A stretch of DNA of 64,000 bases from Gammaproteobacteria bacterium (GCA_021773235.1 JAJFKL010000019.1:175407-239406), one strand, 5' to 3'; positions 25,612 through 37,175 are shown, numbered from the stretch's first letter. Notes: a model not told the origin generated them from the sequence alone. Numbers and translations: made by a program.

Positions 25612-28600
25612 TGGCGGCCTCCATTACGGCTTCTTCTTCGGTCAGGCCTTTCTCTTTGCCACGCTTGATGGCCTCGAGTACACGCTTATATTGAACCGGC
25701 ATGACCTTTACAAATTTTGATTGGTATTCGTTCCAGTTGCCCAAGATTTTTTCGGCAACGGTACTTTGTGTGTATTGCACATGTTTTGTCAGTAGACCTT
25801 TAACGATCTCAACATCTTCTGCGCTTTCTATCGACTCGAGATTGACCATGCCCATATTGCAATGGATCTTAAAGTCATCATCTTCATCGAGCACATAGGC
25901 GATACCACCTGACATACCTGCGGCGAAGTTACGACCGGTCTTACCGATGATGACAACGCGACCACCGGTCATGTATTCACAACCATGGTCACCGACACCT
26001 TCGACAACGGTATTAACACCACTGTTACGCACACAGAAGCGTTCGCCAGCAAGACCTCGGAAATAGGCCTCGCCTTGGGTTGCACCATAAAGCACAACGT
26101 TACCAACTAAGGTATTTTCTTCTGGGACAAAGGATGATTTACGTGGTGGATAGACAATGATCTTACCGCCAGAGAGTCCCTTGCCGATGTAATCATTCGA
26201 ATCACCTTCTAATGTCATCGTCACACCCTTTGGTACAAAGGCACCAAAGCTCATACCGGCTGATCCGTTAAAATGGATGTTCACGGTATCTTCTGGCAAA
26301 CCTTCACTGCCATAACGTGTGGTAATGTTGTAACCAAGGATAGTACCGGTTGTTCTATCGGTGTTCTTGATCGGTAATATGATATCGACTTTCTTTTTAT
26401 TTTCTAATGCCTCTTCACTCAGTGGCACTATCTTGGTCATATCGAGTGATTTTTCTAAGCCGTGATCTTGTTCGTTTACACAATAGATCTCATCACCCGG
26501 ACGTGCCGTTGGTTTATGTAGGATGTTAGTGAAATCTAATCCTGCGGCCTTCCAATGATCGACTGCTTTCTTGGTTTCTATTCTATCGACCTGTCCGATC
26601 ATTTCGTCAACGGTTCTAAAACCCAACTCGGCCATATACTCGCGTACTTCTTCAGCGATGTACTTAAAGAAATTTTCAACAAACTCAGGCTGGCCACTGA
26701 ATTTTTTCGTCAGCTCTGGATTCTGTGTGGCGACGCCAACTGGACAAGTATTTAAATGACAGACGCGCATCATGATGCAACCTGAAACGACTAGCGGTGC
26801 AGTCGAGAACCCGAATTCTTCTGCGCCAAGTAAGGCAGCGATAACAACATCGCGCCCGGTCTTAAGCTGACCGTCGGTTTGAACAACGATACGATCGCGT
26901 AGACCATTCATTACCAATACTTGTTGTGTCTCGGCTACGCCTAATTCCCAAGGTAGGCCTGCATGCTTCAATGAGCTCATCGGTGATGCACCGGTACCGC
27001 CATCATAACCAGACACTAACACCACATCGGAATGTGCTTTCGCGACACCGGCGGCGACTGTACCAACACCAACTTCGGCTACCAACTTCACGTGAATACG
27101 TGCCTTTGGATTCGCGTTCTTTAAATCGTGAATCAATTGCGCCAAATCTTCGATTGAATAAATATCGTGGTGCGGTGGTGGTGAAATCAATTCAACCCAT
27201 GGTGTGGAATGTCTGACTTCTGCAATCCATGGATACACTTTTGATCCCGGTAGCTGACCACCTTCGCCCGGCTTCGCACCTTGCGCCATCTTGATTTGGA
27301 TATCATCGGCATTAGCGAGATATTCACTGGTAACACCGAAACGACCTGAGGCAACCTGTTTGATCGAACTACGTCTTAGATCGCCGTTTTCGTCTGGCGT
27401 AAAACGATCCGGGTTTTCACCACCTTCGCCGGTGTTTGATTTACCGCCGATGCGGTTCATCGCAATCGCTAGTGTTTCGTGTGCTTCTTTACTGATCGAA
27501 CCATAAGACATTGCGCCGGTTGAAAAACGTTTCATGATTTCTTCAATCGGTTCGACTTCGTCTAATGAGATGGATTTGTCATGTTGCTTGAACTCAAACA
27601 GGCCTCTTAAGGTAGCGAGGTTTTCACTTTGGTTGTTTACGAGTTCGGTATATTCTTTGAAGATGTTGTACTGACCTGAGCGGGTGGCGTGCTGTAGTTT
27701 AAAGACGGTGTTTGGGTTGAATAGATGATACTCACCGTCACGTCTCCATTGATACTCGCCGCCCCATTCCAGATCGGGCTCTTTCACATCACGACCCGGA
27801 AATGCATTGTGATGACGTTGATTCATTTCCTCTGCGACGACATCCAGACCGATACCGCCAATGCGTGATGCTGTCCAAGTAAAGTATCTATCAACGAATT
27901 CTTTATTGAGACCGATCGCTTCGAAGACCTGTGCACCGCAATAAGACTGTACTGTGGAGATGCCCATCTTCGCCATGGTCTTGACCAGACCCTTATTCAC
28001 TGCCTTGATGAAATTTTTCACGGCAACGGCATGTTCCATCTCAGGCAAGCGACCATTACCGATTAAATCACCTAATGATTCAAACGCGAGGTAAGGGTTC
28101 ACTGCGCCTACACCGTAGCCTATCAGTACCGCAAAGTGATGTACTTCTCTTGGCTCACCAGACTCAAGCACCAGACCTACGCGGGTACGTTTGCCGTTTC
28201 GAATCAGATGGTGATGTACGCCTGCTGTTGCGAGTAATGCAGGAATCGCTGTTTTTGATTCATCGATGCCGCGATCAGAGAGAATGACGTTGGTATAACC
28301 GTCTTCGATCGCTTGATCGACTTCGAGATAGACCGCTTCTAATGCCTTATCCATACCTGCGCCACCTTCGGCAACTGGATAAAGGATTTCTACCGTTTTT
28401 GTTTTAAAGCCCGGTAGGTTTACATCGCGTATCTTCGCCAGCTCTTCATTAGTAATAACTGGAGAGTTGATCTTGATACGACGACAACTCTCTGGAGAAG
28501 GCTCTAATAAGTTACCTTCTGGTCCAATCGTTGTCGCAACTTGTGTGACTAACTCTTCGCGAATACCATCCAGCGGTGGGTTGGTGACTTGTGCGAATAG

Positions 28601-30175
28601 TTGTTTGAAGTAGTCATATAACAAACGCGAACGATTTGATAATACCGCTAACGCCGCATCGGTTCCCATAGAACCGGTTGGTTCGATACCGTTTGCTGCC
28701 ATTGGCCCCATCAACAATTTTAAATCTTCGTGGGTATAACCAAAGGCTTGTTGGCGTTGTAATAAGGTGTCGGGATCCGATCCGTGTATCTGTTTTGGAT
28801 TCGGTAGGTTTTCGATCGGTAATAGATTCTCTTTTAACCATAGACCGTATGGGTGTTCGCTGGTGAATTGCTTCTTTAATTCTTCATCATCAATGATGCG
28901 GCCTTGTTTGGTATCGACCATAAAGATACGACCCGGGTGCAGGCGATCTTTTATCTTCACGTTTTCAGGCGCGACATCTAATACACCTACTTCAGATGCC
29001 ATAATAACGACATCGTCGTGCGTTACGTAATAACGCGAAGGACGTAAACCATTTCGATCCAGTACTGCACCGATCACTTCACCGTCGGTAAAGGAGAGTG
29101 ATGCGGGACCATCCCAGGGTTCCATCAAGCTGGCGTGGTATTCATAGAATGCCTTACGCTCATCATCCATGGTTTCATGACCAGACCAGGCCTCTGGGAT
29201 CATCATTAGTACTGCGTGAGGTAATGGACGACCTGACATGTGCAGAAATTCCATAACATTATCAAAGGTTGCGGAGTCACTACCGCCTTCAATGCAGACA
29301 GGAAACAATTTCTTTAAGTCATCACCAAACAATTCAGATTCACACAATGATTCGCGTGCGTGCATCCAGTTGGCATTACCACGAGCGGTATTGATCTCAC
29401 CATTATGCGCCACGTATCTAAACGGGTGCGCCAAACGCCAGGCTGGGAAAGTATTGGTAGAAAATCGTTGGTGTACTAGTGCTAAAGCTGATTCAACATC
29501 GGGTTCAGATAATTCAGGGAACATCGGTTCTATCTGTGAACCGGTTAACATACCTTTATAAACAAAGGTACGGTATGACAATGACGGCATATAAAACATA
29601 TTCTGTTCAGATAAATCTGAACTCCAGATTTCGTTTTCGGCACGCTTACGGATCACATAGAGTTTGCGATCAAACGCAGCAGGGTCGAGCTCGTCACTCT
29701 TGGCAATAAATATTTGTTTGAAGCTTGGTTCGCCCTCTACTGCTGTTGGGCCTAAAGAAGAATCATCGGTTGGGACTTCACGCCAGCCTAATAATTGCTG
29801 ACCTTCTTCTTTAATAATTCTTTCAAAGACTTCCTGGCATTGTTTTGATTGAGCTGCATCGGTAGGGAGAAACACCATGCCCGCACCATAGCTATCCGAC
29901 TCAGGCAATTCGATATTGATATCTGCACAGACACGCTTGAAGAATTTATGTGGTTTTTGTATCAGTATACCAACACCATCACCGGTATTTTCTTCACAGC
30001 CACAGGCACCGCGATGGATTAAATTCCTGAGAATAGTTAATGCGTCGTCGATTATCTTATGGGACTTCTGCCCTTTCATGTGGGCAACAAAACCGAGTCC
30101 GCAGGCGTCGTGTTCTGTAGAAGGGTCGTATAAACCCTGTTGCTTTGGTGCTTGCTTCATACTGAAATCACTCAA
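25604..30175 (-). CDS. gltB: Glutamate synthase [NADPH] large subunit
   Basis: The 1523-residue subunit has an N-terminal class II glutaminase domain whose nucleophile Cys25 (HDACGLGF) is exposed after propeptide removal. A central domain and an FMN/2-oxoglutarate domain ([25 protein letters not shown]) follow, with a 3Fe-4S cluster ([15 protein letters not shown]). The C-terminal GXGXG beta-helix ([26 protein letters not shown]) is intact. It heads the gltBD operon, downstream of damX as in Pseudomonas-type gene orders. A good sigma-70-like promoter lies about 150 bases upstream. Confidence 0.97.
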   Translation of the reverse strand: MSDFSMKQAPKQQGLYDPSTEHDACGLGFVAHMKGQKSHKIIDDALTILRNLIHRGACGCEENTGDGVGILIQKPHKFFKRVCADINIELPESDSYGAGMVFLPTDAAQSKQCQEVFERIIKEEGQQLLGWREVPTDDSSLGPTAVEGEPSFKQIFIAKSDELDPAAFDRKLYVIRKRAENEIWSSDLSEQNMFYMPSLSYRTFVYKGMLTGSQIEPMFPELSEPDVESALALVHQRFSTNTFPAWRLAHPFRYVAHNGEINTARGNANWMHARESLCESELFGDDLKKLFPVCIEGGSDSATFDNVMEFLHMSGRPLPHAVLMMIPEAWSGHETMDDERKAFYEYHASLMEPWDGPASLSFTDGEVIGAVLDRNGLRPSRYYVTHDDVVIMASEVGVLDVAPENVKIKDRLHPGRIFMVDTKQGRIIDDEELKKQFTSEHPYGLWLKENLLPIENLPNPKQIHGSDPDTLLQRQQAFGYTHEDLKLLMGPMAANGIEPTGSMGTDAALAVLSNRSRLLYDYFKQLFAQVTNPPLDGIREELVTQVATTIGPEGNLLEPSPESCRRIKINSPVITNEELAKIRDVNLPGFKTKTVEILYPVAEGGAGMDKALEAVYLEVDQAIEDGYTNVILSDRGIDESKTAIPALLATAGVHHHLIRNGKRTRVGLVLESGEPREVHHFAVLIGYGVGAVNPYLAFESLGDLIGNGRLPEMEHAVAVKNFIKAVNKGLVKTMAKMGISTVQSYCGAQVFEAIGLNKEFVDRYFTWTASRIGGIGLDVVAEEMNQRHHNAFPGRDVKEPDLEWGGEYQWRRDGEYHLFNPNTVFKLQHATRSGQYNIFKEYTELVNNQSENLATLRGLFEFKQHDKSISLDEVEPIEEIMKRFSTGAMSYGSISKEAHETLAIAMNRIGGKSNTGEGGENPDRFTPDENGDLRRSSIKQVASGRFGVTSEYLANADDIQIKMAQGAKPGEGGQLPGSKVYPWIAEVRHSTPWVELISPPPHHDIYSIEDLAQLIHDLKNANPKARIHVKLVAEVGVGTVAAGVAKAHSDVVLVSGYDGGTGASPMSSLKHAGLPWELGVAETQQVLVMNGLRDRIVVQTDGQLKTGRDVVIAALLGAEEFGFSTAPLVVSGCIMMRVCHLNTCPVGVATQNPELTKKFSGQPEFVENFFKYIAEEVREYMAELGFRTVDEMIGQVDRIETKKAVDHWKAAGLDFTNILHKPTARPGDEIYCVNEQDHGLEKSLDMTKIVPLSEEALENKKKVDIILPIKNTDRTTGTILGYNITTRYGSEGLPEDTVNIHFNGSAGMSFGAFVPKGVTMTLEGDSNDYIGKGLSGGKIIVYPPRKSSFVPEENTLVGNVVLYGATQGEAYFRGLAGERFCVRNSGVNTVVEGVGDHGCEYMTGGRVVIIGKTGRNFAAGMSGGIAYVLDEDDDFKIHCNMGMVNLESIESAEDVEIVKGLLTKHVQYTQSTVAEKILGNWNEYQSKFVKVMPVQYKRVLEAIKRGKEKGLTEEEAVMEAANG

Positions 30176-30332
30176 TTAATTTATTTGTTGGTGTCCTCTA
30201 CCCGCTATATTTCACACAGTAGATAGATTGTCATTTAGAGATAGCTAGGGATATGCAATCAAGATAGTCCCAGAATTTCTTTATTATTATTATTTTCTTC
30301 TAGCTCCCCTTCCTGACGGAAAGGGGGGACGA

Positions 30333-30361
30333 ATTATAATAAAGCACCCTCTTTATGTCAC
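30333..30361 (-). promoter_or_regulatory. Probable sigma-70 promoter of gltBD with 5'-UTR hairpin
   Basis: On the complementary strand GTGACA (30356-30361) and TATAAT (30333-30338) are separated by 17 bases, a near-consensus promoter. Transcription would begin near 30326. The first transcribed bases form CCCCTTTCC-gtca-GGAAGGGG (about 30307-30328), a stable hairpin with one bulge. The untranslated leader would be about 150 nt. The remaining gap to damX (30362-30514) is AT-rich with no gene seen. Confidence 0.6.
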
Positions 30362-30514
30362 GGCGCAACATAAAATAGATGGAAATATAAATTTACGGCG
30401 AAATTAGGTGAATTTAGCGCTATTTATGGGTATTTAATGAATCTTATCGGAATTTAAGCGCATTTTTATCTACGGATTGGACATGTTGCTGAAGACAAAT
30501 ATCATTTTTATTTA

Positions 30515-32080
30515 CTATTTCAGTAGATCTTTAATACTTCCGACGGTTCTTGGCCACGGCGCCATGAGCTTCGCTTTTGTGGGTAGTTTCTCAATTGCGG
30601 CAACAGCATCATCCCGATTGTCGTATAGCCCATAGACCAGCACATGCCATTCCTTGCCCTTATTAGAAGCATCGAATGGGATTATTTTGTCGTCACCATT
30701 TTTAAACGATTTTAGATAAAGATTAATAGTCTCTTTTTCGTATGCCCCGATTAACTGCAATACATATTTGTTGGGGTCTTGTTTTATTAACCAGTTTATA
30801 TCATGAACAACTGGCGCTGATGGTTTAGCTACCTCTACAGGTTCAGGTTCAGGTTCAGGTTCAGGTTCAGGTTCAGGTTCAGGTTCAGGTTCAGGTTCAA
30901 TTATAGCTTCCACAACCTTTTCAACTTGTGCAACTGGTTCACTTTCAATAGCCACCTGTTCATTTTCCTTTGCAGGACTTACTTCTGTTAGATCTGATTC
31001 TTTTGCAACTATTTGCCCCTGTGCATTATAAACTGTTACTTCAGCATCATTTTTTAGATCGTCTATCATCTCGGGAATAACGGGTGGTGATAAATCATCA
31101 ATAGTCACTGGCTCTGTTTCGGTAGACGGTTCGGGAACAGCAGGCACCTTTATTTGAACGATCTCAGTTTGATCAATTTTTTCAGTATCCAGACTGGGTA
31201 AATTTAATTTAATCGTTTCAGTTTCGACTTTTTGATCATCAGTCTTATGTAATAACATCGCTACACCAACAGATAACATCAATAAGGAAATCCCGGTTAT
31301 CAATATCAATTTATTCTTTAATAGAAATGTCTTTATATTAAATGATGATGACTTGGTTTCATTTGAAACTACTTTCTTTGCCGGATCATCCAGGTATTGT
31401 TCACATAAGGCGTTAATCCTCCCCGGCATGCCATGTGATATTCGATGAATTTGTTTAATCGTCTTATCATCAAACAAGTTTAAATGTGCCGTATCTCCTT
31501 CTGGATATTTATAATGTATGTATTGTTCAGTCTGTTTCTCACTTAAACCGGGCATTTCAATTATATGCAGACTCCGTGCATCATTATGCGTAATACCTGG
31601 TTCTTCTAATTGATTTAAAAATGATGGGTCGCAAAATAAACAGAGATGCAGAACAGCAGCTGAATTTGAAGTTACTAATATTTCAAATAATTCATTTATT
31701 AAATCATCGCTAAAGAGATCAACATTGTCTATTAACAAAACCGGGATTTGCTGTTTATTTTGACAACGCTCTAACCACTGATTTAATGTAGCTTGATTGT
31801 AGGTAGACTCTTGTAACTCATCATCACTACCAGTCTCAATAATAGCCTTGAAAATATCATTGCTGCTTATGTGCGTATTAGCAGACAGTTTTTTTATAAT
31901 TAAATTTGTCTCTTCCTGACGGGATAACTCTTCATATAGGGTCGTCTTACCTGACTCATGCTCTCCTTTGACGATGATGAGATGATTACTATACTCAAGC
32001 AAATGCAATATCAGCTCAACACGATGCGTCAACTCTGGCGTTATAAAGTTGGAATTAGTTTGTAAATTTTGATTTGTCAT
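30515..32080 (-). CDS. damX: DamX-like AAA/SPOR membrane protein
   Basis: The 521-residue protein has a cytoplasmic ExeA-like ATPase region with Walker A GEHESGKTTL and Walker B PVLLIDNVDL. One membrane helix follows at about 254-276 (LILITGISLLMLSVGVAMLL), then an acidic linker with ten Glu-Pro repeats. A C-terminal SPOR domain (KYVLQLIGAYEKETINLYLKSF...WHVLVYGLYDNRDDAVAAI) binds denuded septal peptidoglycan. DamX takes part in cell division. The position after aroK-aroB matches the conserved aroKB-damX neighbourhood. The Glu-Pro tract is encoded by a perfect hexanucleotide repeat. Confidence 0.88.
   Translation of the reverse strand: MTNQNLQTNSNFITPELTHRVELILHLLEYSNHLIIVKGEHESGKTTLYEELSRQEETNLIIKKLSANTHISSNDIFKAIIETGSDDELQESTYNQATLNQWLERCQNKQQIPVLLIDNVDLFSDDLINELFEILVTSNSAAVLHLCLFCDPSFLNQLEEPGITHNDARSLHIIEMPGLSEKQTEQYIHYKYPEGDTAHLNLFDDKTIKQIHRISHGMPGRINALCEQYLDDPAKKVVSNETKSSSFNIKTFLLKNKLILITGISLLMLSVGVAMLLHKTDDQKVETETIKLNLPSLDTEKIDQTEIVQIKVPAVPEPSTETEPVTIDDLSPPVIPEMIDDLKNDAEVTVYNAQGQIVAKESDLTEVSPAKENEQVAIESEPVAQVEKVVEAIIEPEPEPEPEPEPEPEPEPEPVEVAKPSAPVVHDINWLIKQDPNKYVLQLIGAYEKETINLYLKSFKNGDDKIIPFDASNKGKEWHVLVYGLYDNRDDAVAAIEKLPTKAKLMAPWPRTVGSIKDLLK
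30840..30899 (-). repeat. Hexanucleotide microsatellite in damX
   Basis: GGTTCA is repeated ten times without a mismatch, encoding (Glu-Pro)10 in the periplasmic linker of DamX. The unit is a multiple of three, so slipped-strand changes would lengthen or shorten the linker without a frameshift. Confidence 0.9.
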
Positions 32081-32132
32081 AAGCCTGATAAACTATTTCA
32101 TCTATGAAATTAATACTTATAATTAATCATTA

Positions 32133-33278
32133 TTATACGTTACTTCTAATTCTTTCTGCTTCAGCAAATGCAAAACGGTCTGTCATCCCCGCAATATAAT
32201 CAGCAACAACTCTGGCAACTACATTTTTATCTTTAATATCTTTAGCCTCATCTAAAGAAGGTTGTAATTCGTTAGTTAGTAGATCTGAATCTTCCATATA
32301 AGCATTAAATAAGAAGCTCACTGTTTCTTTTGCTTGATTTGCCATGCGCATGACACGTTCATGCTGATATAAATTGACACGCAAGTACTTTTTTAAGGCC
32401 TTATGCATACCATCAGTGGAATCACTCATTTTAATTAGTGATTTGCCGCACTTCCTGACTTGTTCTATATCAGCTGGCTTGATTGCATCGATCATACTCT
32501 CACTAGTCTTAATCAAATCACTGACAACGTAATTAATCATTCTTCTAATTATTTCATGACGTAATTGACTATCAGCTAAACCTGACCATTTACTCGTAAC
32601 ACTTTCATGTTGGATATTAAATAATTCGCAATTTCTCAACGCTTCAATGTTAAGCAACTCTGCCCGCAAACCATCATCTATATCGTGATTATTATAGGCA
32701 ATCTCATCGGCTATATTTGCTATTTGCGCTTCGATACCCGGCTTTTCATTATTAATAAATCGTTCGCCTAATTCACCCAGTGTTAAAGCATTATTTCGTG
32801 AGCAGTGCTTTAAAATACCTTCGCGCGTTTCAAATGTTAAGTTTAACCCAGGAAAGCTTGCGTAACGTTCCTCTAACTGGTCAACTATTCTGATAGATTG
32901 CAGATTATGTTCGAAACCACCATATTCCTTCATGCATGCGTTAAGTGCATCCTGTCCTGCATGTCCAAATGGGGTATGACCAAGATCATGCGCCAGACAT
33001 ATTGCTTCTGTTAGATCTTCATTAACATTCAACGCTCGCGCGATGGTTCTACCTATTTGAGCAACTTCAATAGAATGGGTTAGGCGAGTGCGAAACATAT
33101 CGCCTTCATGGTTTACAAAGACCTGTGTTTTATATTCTAGGCGTCTAAATGCTGAGGAGTGGATGATTCGATCGCGATCGCGTTGATACTGATTTCGATA
33201 AGCCGTTCCATCATCCTTATGAATTCGGCCTTTTGTTTTTTCTGAGTGTGCAGCATAAACTGCCAGGTCATCTTCCAC
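32133..33278 (-). CDS. dgt: dGTPase-like deoxynucleoside triphosphate triphosphohydrolase
   Basis: The 381-residue HD-domain protein has FRTRLTHSIEVAQIGR, CLAHDLGHTPFGHAG and AQIANIADEIAYNNHDIDDG, giving the H...HD...D metal set of the dGTPase family (type 2, dgt-like). It cleaves dNTPs to deoxynucleosides and triphosphate, tuning nucleotide pools; relatives restrict phage. It lies 10 bases after aroB and 52 before damX, in an operon. A dgt gene at this site is common in many Gammaproteobacteria outside the enterics. Confidence 0.92.
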   Translation of the reverse strand: MEDDLAVYAAHSEKTKGRIHKDDGTAYRNQYQRDRDRIIHSSAFRRLEYKTQVFVNHEGDMFRTRLTHSIEVAQIGRTIARALNVNEDLTEAICLAHDLGHTPFGHAGQDALNACMKEYGGFEHNLQSIRIVDQLEERYASFPGLNLTFETREGILKHCSRNNALTLGELGERFINNEKPGIEAQIANIADEIAYNNHDIDDGLRAELLNIEALRNCELFNIQHESVTSKWSGLADSQLRHEIIRRMINYVVSDLIKTSESMIDAIKPADIEQVRKCGKSLIKMSDSTDGMHKALKKYLRVNLYQHERVMRMANQAKETVSFLFNAYMEDSDLLTNELQPSLDEAKDIKDKNVVARVVADYIAGMTDRFAFAEAERIRSNV

Positions 33279-33288
33279 CGTTAACCTC

Positions 33289-34368
33289 TCATTCTAAAAA
33301 ATGATTAATCGTTTCCGTCAGTGCCTGTTCAGTATAATCAGATGTGATAACTGCTTCACCTATATCGTTCAGTAATATTAGATATAAAACCCCATCTCTG
33401 GATTTTTTATCAACTTTCATATTCTCAAGCATTTGCTTGAGTTTGATACCTTTAGGAATTTTTGTGGGTAATTTTGCCCGAACTAATATTTCTTTAATCT
33501 TATCGACCTGTTCTTGTTCTAATAAGCCGAGACGCATTGATAGATCAGCCGCCATCAACATACCACAACCAACAGCTTCACCATGTAACCAGTCCTTATA
33601 GGATAACGCTGTTTCAATGGCATGCCCGAATGTATGACCCAGATTTAATGTTGCGCGGACACCAGATTCTCTTTCATCTTCAGCAACGACTTCGGCCTTG
33701 TTAGTACATGAACGATCAATAATATATGTTAGCGCTTCATTATCTCTTTTAATTACTAATCCGATGTTTTCTTCAAGCCATTCATAAAATGGTTTATCTC
33801 TTATCAAACCGTATTTAATCACTTCGGCAAGGCCCGCAGAAAACTCTCTTTCTGGCAGCGTTGACAGAACGTTTGTATCGGCGAGAACTGCACATGGCTG
33901 GTAAAAAGCACCGATCATGTTTTTACCTAATGGGTGATTTACCGCAGTCTTACCACCGACAGAGGAATCAACCTGCGCAAGAAGTGTCGTCGGTATTTGA
34001 ATAAACTTTACACCCCGTTGATAACATGCTGCTGCAAATCCTGTTAAATCTCCTATAACACCTCCACCTAATGCAATCAAAATGCAAGTGCGGCTATATT
34101 TTTTTTCCATCAAGCAGGTAATGATTTGATTCAGACTATCTAATGATTTTGTGCTTTCTCCATCGGGCAATATCAATACATCATGATTTATTTTGCTCAA
34201 GCTATCTTCGATAAGTTTTAAATACAGTGGAGCAACATTCTCATTTGTTACGATTAATACCTGGCTGCTAGTAATATGCTCATCAAATAATTTCTGATCT
34301 GACAGAATTGAATTACCAATATAAATTGGATATTTACGGTCACCTAGATCAACTTCAATGATTTTCAT
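33289..34368 (-). CDS. aroB: 3-dehydroquinate synthase
   Basis: The 359-residue enzyme carries the NAD motif LIALGGGVIGDLTGFAA and the substrate-site stretch IPTTLLAQVDSSVGGKTAVNH. The metal histidines sit in LNLGHTFGHAIE and WLHGEAVGCGM. It converts DAHP to 3-dehydroquinate in the shikimate pathway. Its start overlaps the aroK end by 14 bases, so they are coupled. Full length. Confidence 0.97.
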   Translation of the reverse strand: MKIIEVDLGDRKYPIYIGNSILSDQKLFDEHITSSQVLIVTNENVAPLYLKLIEDSLSKINHDVLILPDGESTKSLDSLNQIITCLMEKKYSRTCILIALGGGVIGDLTGFAAACYQRGVKFIQIPTTLLAQVDSSVGGKTAVNHPLGKNMIGAFYQPCAVLADTNVLSTLPEREFSAGLAEVIKYGLIRDKPFYEWLEENIGLVIKRDNEALTYIIDRSCTNKAEVVAEDERESGVRATLNLGHTFGHAIETALSYKDWLHGEAVGCGMLMAADLSMRLGLLEQEQVDKIKEILVRAKLPTKIPKGIKLKQMLENMKVDKKSRDGVLYLILLNDIGEAVITSDYTEQALTETINHFLE

Positions 34369-34882
34369 CTTTTTTTATCTGCTCAAAAATATTCTGAATT
34401 ATTTGTTTAATACTCATTTTTTCAGAGTTTATTATTTCATCTGCTAATTCGATATAAACAGGTTCTCTCTCACTTAGAATTTTACTTATTTGCTCTAAAC
34501 GATTATCGCCCTGTAACAATGGCCTGCGTTTATCATCTGCAGTTCTTTTAAATAGCATTTCCGGGCTAGATTTCAAATAAATAATATAACCGTTCTCCTT
34601 AAGAACTTCTCTGTTCTCAGCTTGCGTTACAGCCCCGCCGCCCGTGGACAAAACAATATTATTCATTTGAGACAATTCACGTAAAACTTGAGATTCTCGT
34701 CGCCTAAACCCATCTTCGCCTTCAATCTCAAATATTAATGATATTTTTACGCCAGTGCGCTTTTCAATCTCATGATCAGAGTCATAAAATCTGAGTGATA
34801 GCTTCTTAGCTAATTGTCGACCAATGGTGGTCTTTCCTGCCCCCATAGGCCCAATTAAAATAATGTTATTCGAACGGGTCAC
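34355..34882 (-). CDS. aroK: Shikimate kinase
   Basis: The 175-residue P-loop kinase has Walker A GPMGAGKTTIGR, the shikimate-binding DSD (FYDSDHEIEKRTG), GFRRRES and STGGGAV motifs, and an RRPLL lid. It phosphorylates shikimate at C3. It is the first gene of aroK-aroB-dgt-damX. The 58 bases between its start and the pilQ terminator (34883-34940) must hold its promoter. Confidence 0.97.
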   Translation of the reverse strand: MTRSNNIILIGPMGAGKTTIGRQLAKKLSLRFYDSDHEIEKRTGVKISLIFEIEGEDGFRRRESQVLRELSQMNNIVLSTGGGAVTQAENREVLKENGYIIYLKSSPEMLFKRTADDKRRPLLQGDNRLEQISKILSEREPVYIELADEIINSEKMSIKQIIQNIFEQIKKDENH

Positions 34883-34940
34883 TATATGATCAACTGACTC
34901 TAGTTATAAATGGCTAACGTTTGTTGATGAACAGATTATA

Positions 34941-34983
34941 TAAAAACAAAAAGGGATGATACCCGAAATGGGTACATCCCTTT
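34941..34983 (-). terminator. Rho-independent terminator of pilMNOPQ
   Basis: On the complementary strand, 26 bases after the pilQ stop, AAAGGGATG and TACCC fold back through a five-base loop to GGGTA and CATCCCTTT with one bulge. This is followed by TTTTTGTTTTTA. The strong stem plus T-tract makes this a clear intrinsic terminator separating the pil operon from aroK. Confidence 0.9.
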
Positions 34984-35008
34984 AATATTGTAACGATTAT
35001 TATTGTTA

Positions 35009-37153
35009 TTAAATCGTAAGACTATCTTTCAAGATTTTTGGTGTGATGAAAATCAACAACTCACTCTTCGTTGAATCAATATCTGTTCTTTTAAAGAGAA
35101 ACCCGACATACGGAAGGTCACCAAAGAATGGTGTTCTATCAACAGATTTTCTCTCTGATGAGCTATATACGCCACCAAGAACAACCGTCTCTCCATTTTG
35201 AACCAATACCTGTGTTGAAACGCTTCTAGTATTAATCGCTGGTACACCTAATACGGTTGTACCACTAACAGTATCTTGGTTGACAACTAGATCCATTATG
35301 ATGCGATCATCAGGTGTTATTTGCGGCGTTACTCGTAGACTTAACACAGCATCCTGAAAAGAAACGCTGGTAGCACCACTAGAAGATGCTTCCTGATACG
35401 GTATTTGGACACCTGACTCAATAATTGCCTCATTTTGATTAGATGTAATAACACGTGGGCTGGCAATGTCTTCACCACGGCCTTCGGCAATGAGCGCAGA
35501 AAGTTCTAACTGCAACAAGTATGAACCAACTTTGCCGATGGCTAAGGCCAATGATGCTGCATCTGCAGGTATGGCTGGCAGATCGACAATTAAGTTTTCA
35601 TTATCAGCAGTTGAAAACGATGTCCCTGAACCAAAATTAGTATTACCTGGATTTCCACCACCAATTAATACTTGTGCATTTTCAGGGTTGTCTCCAATTG
35701 AATTTCTGTTTTCACCCGATTGTTTTGTATTCTTGCTATAGCCAAATCGAACACCGATATCCTTAGCAAAAGATTCATCTGCATTTACGATTCGTGATTC
35801 AATTAGCACTTGTCTTACTGCTACATCAAGTTCGGAAACTAAACCCCTTACAGCTTGGAGACTACTCGCAACATCTTGAATAATTAATGTATTAGTTCTT
35901 GCATCAATTGATACGTTGCCGCGATCTGAAAGGAGGTTGTTCTCTTCAGCCTGAATCAGACTCATTAAATCTGCTGCATCTGCATAATTAATCTGTACAA
36001 ATTCTGTACGCAATGGCGCTAACTCTTCAACTTGACGACTTGCTTCAAGCTCAAGACGCTCACGTGCTGCAAGTTCTTCTGAAGGTGCAACCATTATGAC
36101 GTTACCAGCTTTACGCATACCTAAGCCACGTGACTTAAGGATAATATCTAGCGCTTGATCCCAAGGCACATTCTTTAATCTTAGGGTTACATTACCGCTA
36201 ACGGCATCGCTGGTTACCATGTTAAGTCCGGTAAAATCTGCAATTAACTGCAATACGGCTCTTACTTCAATACTTTGGAAGTTCAAAGACAGGCGTTCAC
36301 CCGTATAACCAAATTTGTCTTTCTTCTGTTCTTCTGCTTCTTCCTTGGTTACCGCTTTAAATTCTATCGTATATTGATCTTCAGATTGGTACGCCAAGTG
36401 TTCATAATCTTCTGACACTGCACTGATGGTCATTTTCACATTATTACCATTAGCAACTGTATCTATCTCTTTTACTGGTGTAGCAAAATCAATAACGTCT
36501 AATTTTCTATCTAGATTTGCAGGCAGTTGAGCGTCAAGAAAATTAATAACAACTTTTCCCGCTTCAACACCCATGTCTATGGGTATTGATGAATCAGATA
36601 ATTTTACAATCACCCTGCCTTCTCCACCTTCTCCCCTACGAAAATCAACACCTTCAATACTACCCACGCTTGATGTAGATGATGCATTCGAACTCGATGG
36701 AGTTGAACTACCAACGCCACTTTCCAAATTCAGAATAACAACATTACCTTCAACATCTACACTATAAGAAACTGAACGAGTCAAATTAATCACAACTCTT
36801 GTGCGTCCTGCCGCTTCAACAGCACTGAGACTGTTTGCCATGCCTAGTCCGATAGTTTGTGACTTCTCGGCTAGATTTAGTGTTGTATTTGGAAAATCAA
36901 TCGCGATCCTGGCTGGGTTATCAATAGTGAAATTTAAAGGATCAGAAGCTAGCGCCTCTGACAACATGAGTTTAATCTGCACTCTCTCACCTGGCAGTGA
37001 TGCAAAACCAACACTATCCAATGAAGCAGCAAAGGTAGGAGCACTCGCTAGAGCAATCCCCGCTAGTGTAATAAAACGCGTTAAATCTTTTAATTTAGTT
37101 ATCATGGTTTTGTAACCTTTGAAATTAAATGTAATTCTGTTATTGGTAACCAT
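35009..37153 (-). CDS. pilQ: Type IV pilus secretin PilQ
   Basis: The roughly 700-residue outer-membrane secretin has a signal peptide (FITLAGIALASAPTFA) and two AMIN domains in the N-terminal third that bind peptidoglycan. STN and N1 domains (LSLNFQSIEVRAVLQLIADFTGLN; EFVQINYADAADLMSLI) precede the C-terminal secretin domain ending ELLIFITPKIL. It forms the gated pore for the pilus. GAGG lies 8 bases before the ATG at 37153, but the signal peptide is more normal from the ATG at 37105, so the start is uncertain by 16 codons. It is the last gene of pilMNOPQ. Confidence 0.95.
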   Translation of the reverse strand: MVTNNRITFNFKGYKTMITKLKDLTRFITLAGIALASAPTFAASLDSVGFASLPGERVQIKLMLSEALASDPLNFTIDNPARIAIDFPNTTLNLAEKSQTIGLGMANSLSAVEAAGRTRVVINLTRSVSYSVDVEGNVVILNLESGVGSSTPSSSNASSTSSVGSIEGVDFRRGEGGEGRVIVKLSDSSIPIDMGVEAGKVVINFLDAQLPANLDRKLDVIDFATPVKEIDTVANGNNVKMTISAVSEDYEHLAYQSEDQYTIEFKAVTKEEAEEQKKDKFGYTGERLSLNFQSIEVRAVLQLIADFTGLNMVTSDAVSGNVTLRLKNVPWDQALDIILKSRGLGMRKAGNVIMVAPSEELAARERLELEASRQVEELAPLRTEFVQINYADAADLMSLIQAEENNLLSDRGNVSIDARTNTLIIQDVASSLQAVRGLVSELDVAVRQVLIESRIVNADESFAKDIGVRFGYSKNTKQSGENRNSIGDNPENAQVLIGGGNPGNTNFGSGTSFSTADNENLIVDLPAIPADAASLALAIGKVGSYLLQLELSALIAEGRGEDIASPRVITSNQNEAIIESGVQIPYQEASSSGATSVSFQDAVLSLRVTPQITPDDRIIMDLVVNQDTVSGTTVLGVPAINTRSVSTQVLVQNGETVVLGGVYSSSERKSVDRTPFFGDLPYVGFLFKRTDIDSTKSELLIFITPKILKDSLTI

Positions 37154-37175
37154 TTTTAATACCTCAGTAATCCGA

